Of a stretch of DNA of 64,000 nt, positions 56,731 through 64,000 are shown piece after piece. Position 1 is the stretch's first letter, and each line of letters opens with the position of its first letter. The notes below the pieces were generated by a model. The model was not told the DNA's origin. It did not search any database and was given only the letters and a program-made list of their open reading frames with translations. The stretch is from Melioribacter roseus (GTDB taxonomy: Bacteria; Bacteroidota; Ignavibacteria; Ignavibacteriales; Melioribacteraceae). The stretch covers positions 1-64,000 of the forward strand of contig DYSW01000001.1 in NCBI GenBank assembly GCA_020726285.1. Direction: 5' to 3'. A program made the translations under genes and the position numbers.

Positions 56731-59013
56731 ATGAAATATGTGTTTTTCTTATTCTTAATATTGAACATCTCTTCAATCGAAGCACAATCTTATCAAGTTA
56801 CCGCAAAAATTATAAATAAATCGACTCAGCAAACTATTTCTTCTTCTACAATCAAAATTACTAATTCAAACCGTATCTTTTCGGCTGATAAAAATGGCTA
56901 TTTTGTGATAGAAAACCTTAAAAAAGGAATTTATAACATTGAAATAACAAGCATTGGTTTCAAAAAGTTAATTTATAATTTTGAAATTATTGATAAAGAT
57001 TTGCAAAAAACATTCGAATTGGAAGAATCTATAATTGAATTATTGCCAATTACTATTGTAGATTTACGTGTAAATAAAAGTGCTGATGGTTTTACAATTC
57101 CAATTGAAATTATACAAAAAAAGGAATTTGAAAATTCAACAAGAATTAATATTTCTGAAATTGTTGAAAAAAATCCTGGGATTTCTATTGCTAAAGACTC
57201 TCCATGGGGAAGTGCAATTAACATTCGCGGTTTAGGAAATTCCAACGTGGTTTATTTAGTTGATGGAAGTAGAATTGAAACTTCAACAAATATTGCCGGC
57301 GGACTTTCGATGTTTAATTTGGATGAAATTGAACAAATTGAAATTGTAAAAGGTGGACTTTCTTCAATATACGGAACCGGAGCAACTGGGGGAGTTGTTT
57401 CTATTAACACAAATCGCGAGCGTTTTACTGAAAAATTAATATTGAACTTTGGTGGAAATTATAGCTACAATTCTGTAAATCAAGGGAATTTTAGTAATCT
57501 GTTAATTGAATCAATGAACAACTTTATGTATTTGAAATTAAATTCTTCTTTCAGAAAAGCAGATGATTCCAAAACACCAAATGGAACTCTAACAAACAGT
57601 CAATTCGAAGATAAATCATATAATGGTTTACTTAGTTTTTTATTGATAGAAAACTTGAAATTAAATTTTGAATATCAAAAATATTCAGCAACAAATGTTG
57701 GAATCCCTGGCGGTTCGGCATTTACTGCAACTTCAACCGCAACATACAAAAAAGCTGAACGTGAACTTATTTCTACTTCATTGAATTGGATTAATCCGTT
57801 CCTTTCATTCACAGAATTAAATCTAAAATTTTATAAACAAGTAATATTTAGAGATACTGAAGTAATTCCAAATGCAAATGTAATTGTAAATCCAGTTGCC
57901 ACCCACACAACATTGGGCAGTTTATTACAAGGCAAAATGATGCTAAATTCTACAGATTTTATGATTATGGGAATTGAAGCTTGGCAACGGGAATATGATG
58001 GAATCCGTTCAACTTTTAATATTTCTGCAAACGAAGAAGTTTTTGATAAACCAGTTCCAAATTCAACTTATGCAGATTTGGGAATGTTTGTTGGAATGGG
58101 AAAATATTTATTTGCTCAAAAATTAATGTTGGATTTGGGCATTCGCTACGATTTACTTTTTATTGAAAATGAACAAACAAACAATCCACAAATGATAATT
58201 CAGAATGGTTCAATTGTAATACCACCCGCAAATAATAACACAAGTTACTCAGCCAATTTTGTGAGAAATAATTCATTTGCCGGAAATTTTGGAATGAAAT
58301 ACCATTTTTCTGATGAATTATTTTCAAATTTTAACATAGCTTATGCATTCCGTTCACCTTCGCTTGAAGAACGTTACCAATATATAAATCTTGGTGGATT
58401 AATTTATCTCGGAAATCCAGAACTTAAACCTGAAATTTCAAATTCATACGATATTTCAATTGGTTACAAATCAACGGAAAATTATGCAAAAATTGGTTGT
58501 TTTTTGAATAATTTAACAAATCTTGTAATTGACGAAGAAATTGTAAATGATAGCTTGTATCAAAAACAAAATGTTGGTGAAGCAATTATTTATGGAATTG
58601 AAATGACATATTCGCATGAAATATTATCTAATCTTTCTGTTGAAACAAACGGAACGTGGTTGGTTGGAATAAATCAAATAACTAATGAAAATCTTCCCCA
58701 AATTCCACCAATAAATGCTAAAATTGGTGTTAATTACAATCTTTATAATAATTTGGAATTCAATATTTTCGCATCGTTCTATGTTAATCAAGAAAATCCG
58801 TCGCCAACAGAGAGTGAAACTTCGGGATATTCAGTTTACGATTTTAAAATTATCTACAAGCCGAACTTAAGTTTTCTGAATAAACTTTCACTCATTTTTG
58901 GCGTGGATAATATTTTTGACAGAGAATATCGCAACCATCTTTCTACTTATCGTGGAATTTCACTAATTGAGCCTGGAAGAAATGTTTTTCTAAAAATCAA
59001 TTTTATGTATTAA
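56731..59013 (+). CDS. TonB-dependent receptor with N-terminal CarboxypepD-like domain
   Basis: The product (760 aa) has a signal peptide ending at IEAQS, a carboxypeptidase-regulatory-like beta-sandwich (about 20-105), a plug domain (about 120-225: INIRGLGNSNVVYLVDG, IEIVKGGLSSIYGTGATGGVV, shown as two parts) and a C-terminal barrel ending in INFMY. ATG 56731 with AGGAG (56721-56725) is the start; an ATG at 56701 lies inside the kinase gene. Such receptors import metal complexes or vitamins. Its place behind the hydrogenase kinase suggests a link with iron or nickel-free cofactor supply, but the ligand is unknown. Confidence 0.87.
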   Translation: MKYVFFLFLILNISSIEAQSYQVTAKIINKSTQQTISSSTIKITNSNRIFSADKNGYFVIENLKKGIYNIEITSIGFKKLIYNFEIIDKDLQKTFELEESIIELLPITIVDLRVNKSADGFTIPIEIIQKKEFENSTRINISEIVEKNPGISIAKDSPWGSAINIRGLGNSNVVYLVDGSRIETSTNIAGGLSMFNLDEIEQIEIVKGGLSSIYGTGATGGVVSINTNRERFTEKLILNFGGNYSYNSVNQGNFSNLLIESMNNFMYLKLNSSFRKADDSKTPNGTLTNSQFEDKSYNGLLSFLLIENLKLNFEYQKYSATNVGIPGGSAFTATSTATYKKAERELISTSLNWINPFLSFTELNLKFYKQVIFRDTEVIPNANVIVNPVATHTTLGSLLQGKMMLNSTDFMIMGIEAWQREYDGIRSTFNISANEEVFDKPVPNSTYADLGMFVGMGKYLFAQKLMLDLGIRYDLLFIENEQTNNPQMIIQNGSIVIPPANNNTSYSANFVRNNSFAGNFGMKYHFSDELFSNFNIAYAFRSPSLEERYQYINLGGLIYLGNPELKPEISNSYDISIGYKSTENYAKIGCFLNNLTNLVIDEEIVNDSLYQKQNVGEAIIYGIEMTYSHEILSNLSVETNGTWLVGINQITNENLPQIPPINAKIGVNYNLYNNLEFNIFASFYVNQENPSPTESETSGYSVYDFKIIYKPNLSFLNKLSLIFGVDNIFDREYRNHLSTYRGISLIEPGRNVFLKINFMY

Positions 59014-59023
59014 CTAAAAATTT

Positions 59024-59902
59024 ATGAACTGGTTTTTTTTAGCAATTCTCTCTGCAATATTTTCTGCTTTTTCTGCAATATTTCAAAAGAAAATTCTAAA
59101 GCATATACCCGCTTTGGAATTTTCTTTTTTATTATCATTTATTGGATTATTCTGGGGAACAGCTCTTTTATTTAATTCAAATTGGTATGAAATTGACGTA
59201 AAAACACTTTTTCTAATAATTTTTGATTCAATTATTGGAGCTTTAGCATTTTTGAATGTGATGGAAGCTTTGAAAAGAATGGATATTAGCAAAGCGTTAC
59301 CACTTTTAACTACTACACCGTTTTTTGTTGCTATTTTCGCTTTCATTTTTCTTGGTGAAAAGTTATCAATTCAACAAATTTTTGGATTGATTTTTCTGAT
59401 TGGCGGAGTTTTTCTGCTTGATTTAAAATTTGAGAAAAAATCTCTTCTTCCTTTTCTTGTTTTATTGAAATCGACAAATAGAAAATATATCTTTTTCGCA
59501 CTATTATTTTTCACACTTTCAGCACTTTTAGATAAATATATTATTGTAAAATCATCACTTACGCCAATTTCGTATGTGGGTTACAAACAATTATTTACCT
59601 TTTTAATTTTCTCGATAATATTGAGATGGAAAAAAGTAGAAATATTCAGTTTGATAAAATCACAGAAATCGAAAATTTGGTTTAATTTGTTTATAATTTC
59701 AATTTTCACAATAATTTATCGAGTTACACAAATATCAGCAATTGAAATTGCATCAGTTGGTTTGGTTTTGGCAGTTAAAAGATTGTCAGTGCTTTTTGCT
59801 ACATTTTTCGGAGGGAAATATTTTCGTGAAGAAAATCAGTTATCAAGAAATTTTGCAGTAATTATAATTTTAATTTCGATATTATTAATTACAATTCGCT
59901 GA
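59024..59902 (+). CDS. EamA/DMT-family transporter
   Basis: The product (292 aa) has ten hydrophobic segments in two EamA halves (about 1-137 and 150-290). The first half ends in the typical AIFAFIFLGEKLS and the second in FGGKYFREENQ. These carriers export or import small metabolites. It follows the receptor gene by 10 bases and is the last intact gene of the hydrogenase-region run. The substrate cannot be predicted. Confidence 0.85.
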   Translation: MNWFFLAILSAIFSAFSAIFQKKILKHIPALEFSFLLSFIGLFWGTALLFNSNWYEIDVKTLFLIIFDSIIGALAFLNVMEALKRMDISKALPLLTTTPFFVAIFAFIFLGEKLSIQQIFGLIFLIGGVFLLDLKFEKKSLLPFLVLLKSTNRKYIFFALLFFTLSALLDKYIIVKSSLTPISYVGYKQLFTFLIFSIILRWKKVEIFSLIKSQKSKIWFNLFIISIFTIIYRVTQISAIEIASVGLVLAVKRLSVLFATFFGGKYFREENQLSRNFAVIIILISILLITIR

Positions 59903-59953
59903 TATCAATTTAATTAGTATTTTTTATTTTTAATTCTTGAAGAGTTTGAGTAA

Positions 59954-60526
59954 CAAAACCAAAAATATTTTATCAATTCTTACTATTTTTATGCTTGGTA
60001 TAGCATACTTCTTACAATTGAAAATCTACTTCAATGGGCAAGAATGCAAATTGGAAGTTTAATTTACACGCCATCAAATTTTAATATGAATGAAATAATT
60101 ACAGATGTAGTATATTTATTTAACGAAAGTACAAATTCATCTGGCGTAGAATTAAAACAGAAAAATTTTGAAAACCTTATTTGTAATTGCGATAAATTAT
60201 TGATTGAGCTTACTTTAAAGAAACTTTTGTTTCATTTATTAGAACACACTCGCTCAGGTAGTTCAATTGAAATAGATTGCGAAGATAATAAGCAAACTAT
60301 AATTATAAGAATTGAAGCTAAAAAAGTAATGGTGTCTGCATCTGATTTGAAAGCAAAATATGAAGAAAAAAATTTAGCAACTTCACTCGGTAATGAAAAA
60401 GAATCGGATATTAGTCCAAAATTAGTAAAACGTATAAATGAAATTAACAAAAGTGAACTCTTTATAAAAAGCAGCAAAATTGATGAAATTTCAATAGAAT
60501 TAATAATTCCAAAAAGCAACTTGTGA
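59954..60526 (+). pseudogene. Decayed histidine-kinase C-terminal fragment
   Basis: An open frame from 59954 reads into TIENLLQWARMQIGSLIY (in the frame of the 160-codon ORF at 60044-60526). This matches the second HisKA helix of soluble-type kinases (LLENLLEWSR-like), but the phospho-histidine helix is gone. In the ATPase part the N box is KLLFHLLEHT, with His where Asn is needed, the glycine boxes are absent, and only a KLVKRINEINKSELFIKSS stretch still resembles the kinase end. The fragment could still be translated from ATG 60044 and ends in GTGA, overlapping the hpnC start. Inactive remnant or repurposed binding domain are both possible. Confidence 0.6.
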
Positions 60527-61392
60527 AAACAACAACTTTAATAAAACCAGTCGGTTTTGAAAATGAAGTAAAAAAAGCTATACAATTTTCAAAAAATCAT
60601 TACGAAAACTTTCCTGTACTCTCGCTCTTTTTCAGCAAAGAACAAAATAATTCTATCGCCTTAATTTACAAATTTTCCCGGTTGGCTGATGATATTGCAG
60701 ATTCGGCAGATTCTCCAATTTATAATAAAATTGCACAACTCGATTTATTCAGAATGCAACTGGAATATGATGTGCCAAACGAAATGCACGAATTTTTTAG
60801 AAGTCTGAAGTATGTATTTGCTAAAAACAATCTGAAAATTGAAAATCTATTCAACTTGTTAAAAGCATTTACTTTTGATGCTGAAATGAAGGAATTTGAG
60901 AAATACGACGATATTTTGAATTACACAAAAAACTCAGCAAATCCAATTGGGAAATTAATTTTAGAAATACACGGAATGCAAAATCAAGAAATTCATCAAC
61001 TTGCTGATAAAATTACAACGGCATTGCAGTTAACCAACTTTCTACAAGACATTAAATCTGATTACGAAAGAAACAGAATTTATTTTTCAAACGAAGATTT
61101 AAAGCAATATGATTTGGAAAAAGATAAATTACTTGAAGAGCAAAATCACCCGAAATTAGCTGAAATAATAAATAAATACTCAGAAAAAATAGAGGAACTC
61201 TATCACGAAGGGGCAAGAATTACAAAATATCTTCCACTGAAATTACGAATTCAAATGAAATTAACAATATTAGGCGGATGGAAAATTCTTAAGAAAATAA
61301 AACAAACTTCGGTAAGAAATCTACTTGAAAATTCTCCAAAATTAGATAACTTTGATAAAATAAAAATTTTTTTGAGGTTACTTTGGAAATAA
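60523..61392 (+). CDS. hpnC: Hydroxysqualene synthase HpnC
   Basis: HpnC converts presqualene diphosphate to hydroxysqualene in the bacterial HpnCDE route. The protein (289 aa) is a squalene/phytoene-synthase fold with two aspartate-rich motifs, RLADDIADSAD (Asp56-60) and FLQDIKSDYERNRIYF (Asp176, Asp180). The start is GTG 60523, overlapping the upstream TGA (GTGA). Assignment to HpnC rests on the motif form and on the order hpnC-hpnD-hpnE. Confidence 0.88.
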   Translation: MKTTTLIKPVGFENEVKKAIQFSKNHYENFPVLSLFFSKEQNNSIALIYKFSRLADDIADSADSPIYNKIAQLDLFRMQLEYDVPNEMHEFFRSLKYVFAKNNLKIENLFNLLKAFTFDAEMKEFEKYDDILNYTKNSANPIGKLILEIHGMQNQEIHQLADKITTALQLTNFLQDIKSDYERNRIYFSNEDLKQYDLEKDKLLEEQNHPKLAEIINKYSEKIEELYHEGARITKYLPLKLRIQMKLTILGGWKILKKIKQTSVRNLLENSPKLDNFDKIKIFLRLLWK

Positions 61393-62225
61393 GTAAGAAT
61401 GAAAATAGAGAGAGCAATTTTTATTACGCTTTTAAGTTTATTCCAAAAGAAAAAGGTAAGGATATTGAGGATTTTTACACTTTTGCAAGAATGAGTGATG
61501 AAATTGTGGATAAAATGCTTACAAATTTACCAAAAGATATTACGCTACTTAAATGGCAAAATGAATTAGAATTGGGTTTCGATGGCAAATCTACAATAGA
61601 ATTGATGAATAGAATAGGGAAAATTCGGGAAAAATATGATATCAATGGATTGTATTTTTTTGAACTTCTACGCGGACTTGAACGAGATATTTTGCAAGAT
61701 CGAATAAAAGATTTTGTTGAATTAGAATCTTATGCTTATGATGTTGCTTCAACTGTTGGTTTAATTTCTTTAAAGATTTTCGGTTATACAAGTCCAATTG
61801 CGCCAAGTTTTGCAATAAATCTTGGCAAAGCATTGCAAATAATTAATATAATTCGAGATGTTAGAGAAGATTATTTAATGCGAAGAATTTATATTCCCCT
61901 CACACTTTTAGATGAATTTGGTGTAAAAGAATCTGAATTAATGGAAAAAAGAGTTCGCCCGCAGATGAAAGAAATGTTGAGCATTTTAGGAAAAAAAGCT
62001 GAAGATTTCTATTATAAAGCATTCGATACTCTTTACGAAAAAGATAAAAAAACCCTTTTCCCAGCTGTTGCTATGGGGAAAATATACTTCGAATTGTATA
62101 AAAAGATGAAAGAAGATAATTTCAATGTAATTGAAAATAGATATAGTTTAACTAAAAATGAAAAATTAAAAATCGTTATGTGGGAGATTGTAAAAGGAAA
62201 ATTAGGACTTTGGAAATTGCAATAA
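61383..62225 (+). CDS. hpnD: Presqualene diphosphate synthase HpnD
   Basis: HpnD joins two farnesyl diphosphates to presqualene diphosphate. The protein (280 aa) has motifs FARMSDEIVD (Asp39-Asp43) and INIIRDVREDYLMRRIYIPL (Asp159, Asp163), the latter close to the phytoene/presqualene form. The likely start is TTG 61383, giving MEISKN; it overlaps hpnC by 10 bases. Its substrate is made by the same pathway that feeds UppS. Confidence 0.9.
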   Translation: MEISKNENRESNFYYAFKFIPKEKGKDIEDFYTFARMSDEIVDKMLTNLPKDITLLKWQNELELGFDGKSTIELMNRIGKIREKYDINGLYFFELLRGLERDILQDRIKDFVELESYAYDVASTVGLISLKIFGYTSPIAPSFAINLGKALQIINIIRDVREDYLMRRIYIPLTLLDEFGVKESELMEKRVRPQMKEMLSILGKKAEDFYYKAFDTLYEKDKKTLFPAVAMGKIYFELYKKMKEDNFNVIENRYSLTKNEKLKIVMWEIVKGKLGLWKLQ

Positions 62226-63499
62226 TTGGTGGCGGTTTATCTGCTTTATCAGCCGCAATGGAAATTAGCACAAACGCAACAAATCCTGTAAAAATTCATA
62301 TTTTCGAAAAGAAATCGCAACTTGGCGGAAGAATTATGGAAATAAATTCGGCTAAAATAGGAAAAGTTGATTTTGGACAACATTTAATTTCCGGAGCTTA
62401 CCATAACACATTTTCGTACCTTAAAAAAGTTCAACCAAATTTTTCTATTAATGATTTAGTTGAACAAAAGATGTATTTTATTCGCGATAATGAAATATTT
62501 CCATTCAAAAATCCACAATTCATTTTCCCAATTAATTCCATTTTAGGGTTAATATCAAATAAATTCTTTACTTTCGCTGAAAAATTAAAGTTCTTAGAAC
62601 AAATTATTTATATTAAAAAGACTAAACATTCGCAAAAAACAATATCAGAATTATTGATACTTGAAGAAACAAAGTTCAAAAATTTAAACAATTTCTGGAA
62701 GAAATTTCTTTTATCAGTTTTTAACACAGAAATTGAGAATATTGAAAAAAATCAACTTCAGTATGTAATAAAAAATATATTTTGTTCAAGTTCACGGAAT
62801 TCAAGATTCTATCTTCCAAAATCTACTTTAGCAAAACTTTTCGTTCATCCTTTTTGGGAAAAATCAAAACAGCTTGGAATTGAAATATTTTTGAAAAGTA
62901 AAATTAGTAGAATATCATTTTTAGAAAATGACAAAGTAGAAATTGATGTAAATAATGGGAATACAATTAGTTATGATTATGTAATTTCAACAATTCAACC
63001 AAATGAAATTGAGAAATTACTTCATCCAAAAATTAATTTTCCAAACAAGTGGAAAGGGAATACCATTCTCACAATCAATTTTAAATTAAAGAAAATATCA
63101 CTTAAAAATGGATTATTTGCAATTACAGATTCATTCATTGATTGGATTTTTATAGATAAATTGAGAGCAACTATTGTAATTAGCAATAGTCAAGACATAC
63201 AAAATTTTCAGAATAATGACTTGATAGAAATTATTTTGCAAGAAATTAATAAAAAATGTTATTCGTTTTCAATTGGGAATGTTGTAAGTTTAGAAGTATT
63301 AAAAATAATAAAAGCTACAATGTCATCCGATAATCTGATTATAAATTTACAAGAAATAACTTCCTTTCCTTACAATCGACTTCTTTTTGCCGGCGATTGG
63401 ACAATTCTAGAAATTCCTCAAACAATCGAAAGTGCAATTTTAAGTGGAAAAATTGTTAGCGAAAGAATTATCAAAATACAACAAAACCCAAAGAGGTAA
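62210..63499 (+). CDS. hpnE: Hydroxysqualene dehydroxylase HpnE
   Basis: HpnE is a flavin-dependent amine-oxidase-fold enzyme that reduces hydroxysqualene to squalene. The protein (429 aa) starts with the FAD motif IAIIGGGLSALSAA and KKSQLGGRI, and ends with LLFAGDWT, where FAD is held in this fold. I choose TTG 62210, which puts the FAD motif at the very N-terminus; GTG 62180 is an alternative that adds 10 residues. It overlaps hpnD by 16 bases (46 with the other start). It completes squalene synthesis; a squalene-hopene cyclase is not in the window. Confidence 0.85.
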   Translation: MEIAIIGGGLSALSAAMEISTNATNPVKIHIFEKKSQLGGRIMEINSAKIGKVDFGQHLISGAYHNTFSYLKKVQPNFSINDLVEQKMYFIRDNEIFPFKNPQFIFPINSILGLISNKFFTFAEKLKFLEQIIYIKKTKHSQKTISELLILEETKFKNLNNFWKKFLLSVFNTEIENIEKNQLQYVIKNIFCSSSRNSRFYLPKSTLAKLFVHPFWEKSKQLGIEIFLKSKISRISFLENDKVEIDVNNGNTISYDYVISTIQPNEIEKLLHPKINFPNKWKGNTILTINFKLKKISLKNGLFAITDSFIDWIFIDKLRATIVISNSQDIQNFQNNDLIEIILQEINKKCYSFSIGNVVSLEVLKIIKATMSSDNLIINLQEITSFPYNRLLFAGDWTILEIPQTIESAILSGKIVSERIIKIQQNPKR

Positions 63500-63502
63500 C
63501 AA

Positions 63503-64000
63503 ATGGCTAGTTTAAAAGAAAAATTAGAAGAAAAAATCGTTGGCTGGCGTCCACGTACAACAAGATTATTAAAAGAGTATGGGAACGTTAAAGTTGGCGA
63601 AGTAACAATGGAACAACTAATCGGAGGAATGAGAAGTGTAAAATCTTTAGTTACTGATATTTCATATCTCGATCCAATGGAAGGAATACGTTTTCGTGGT
63701 TACACAATTCCAGAAACGCTGGAAAAATTACCTAAAGTACCTGGTGGAAAAATGCCTTATGTTGAGGGATTCTTTTACTTGTTATTAACAGGCGAAATTC
63801 CAACCGAAGAAGATGTAAAATTAGTTGTTGAAGAATTCAAAAAACGCAAAGAAGTTCCACAGTACGTTTTTGATGTTTTAAGAGCAATGCCAAAAGATTC
63901 ACATCCAATGGCTATGCTTTCTGCTGCAGTTGTTAGCATGCAAAAAGAATCCATTTTTGTAAAGGAATATAATGCTGGTTTGAATAAAATGGATTATTGG
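63503..64000 (+). CDS. gltA: Citrate synthase, eukaryotic type (5' part)
   Basis: The first 166 codons of a citrate synthase, cut by the window end. AGAGG (63492-63496) precedes the ATG, 3 bases after hpnE. The sequence follows the mitochondrial enzyme rather than the usual bacterial type II: GGMRSVKSLVTDISYLDP, EGIRFRGYTIPE, YLLLTGEIPTEE, HPMAMLSAAV and NKMDYW. Eukaryote-like citrate synthases are known from a few bacterial groups, for example Geobacter. The catalytic residues lie beyond the window. Confidence 0.93.
   Translation, partial: MASLKEKLEEKIVGWRPRTTRLLKEYGNVKVGEVTMEQLIGGMRSVKSLVTDISYLDPMEGIRFRGYTIPETLEKLPKVPGGKMPYVEGFFYLLLTGEIPTEEDVKLVVEEFKKRKEVPQYVFDVLRAMPKDSHPMAMLSAAVVSMQKESIFVKEYNAGLNKMDYW

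Overview
The window is AT-rich chromosomal DNA from a Gram-negative bacterium of the Bacteroidota/Ignavibacteriota side of the FCB group. Four things point there: a fused LpxC-FabZ protein, a secreted protein with a type IX (Por) C-terminal sorting domain (23023-24069), a Bacteroidota-type promoter (TTTG-N19-TAnnTTTG) before the OmpA-family gene, and many signal peptides ending in 'AQ'. An Ignavibacteria-like organism is my best guess, but this is inference. I see no rRNA, tRNA, CRISPR array, prophage, insertion sequence or plasmid gene. Almost all of the window is coding, and no gene-free stretch exceeds about 260 bases.

Layout. 1-2518 is a large YfhO-type membrane protein, followed by a degenerate inverted-repeat element. 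2758-11090 (minus strand) is one tightly packed envelope operon read uppS-bamA-ompH-ompH-lpxD-lpxC/fabZ-lpxA-lipM. It combines undecaprenyl lipid carrier, outer-membrane protein assembly, periplasmic chaperones and lipid A synthesis, with a lipoyl-type transferase at the end. 11281-15322 (plus) holds an OmpA-family porin with its own promoter and terminator, then pyrR-pyrB-pyrC behind an unusual leader. 15443-24069 holds a lipoprotein, a DUF4783-like secreted protein, a very large NtrY-like histidine kinase, a RecB/AddA-like helicase-nuclease and the type IX cargo protein. 24207-29293 is a housekeeping run: rsmB, a RodZ-like protein, ligA, a DUF6913-like protein and a STAS protein. 29449-34767 continues with a Cof-type phosphatase, a PgpH-like c-di-AMP phosphodiesterase, a Xer recombinase, NAD kinase and a CxxS thioredoxin-fold protein. 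34803-44514 is rich in envelope proteins: beta-barrels, a triblock low-complexity lipoprotein, a TPR lipoprotein, a DUF4292 lipoprotein, an EnvC-like amidase activator and a flippase, with RsgA among them. 44576-48214 is cytochrome c maturation (ccmC-ccmD-ccmE-ccmF; ccmD is only 48 codons). 48378-51062 is an acyl-CoA ligase and a YjjG-type nucleotidase.

51321-59902 is the most distinctive cluster. A receiver-only response regulator, NuoE/HydC, NuoF/HydB and [FeFe]-hydrogenase HydA are followed directly by a membrane histidine kinase, a TonB-dependent receptor and a DMT transporter. It reads as a hydrogenase operon that carries its own two-component signalling pair. 59954-63499 holds a decayed histidine-kinase fragment, then hpnC-hpnD-hpnE (squalene synthesis from farnesyl diphosphate), all three apparently using non-ATG starts and overlapping. 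The window ends inside a eukaryotic-type citrate synthase.

The strongest candidates for new biology are the pyr leader (a short leader ORF whose stop codon lies in the 3' arm of a terminator hairpin that also contains the pyrR ribosome-binding site), the hydrogenase/two-component gene arrangement, the AddA-like helicase whose nuclease has Fe-S-type cysteines but no neighbouring AddB, and the eroded kinase upstream of the squalene genes.
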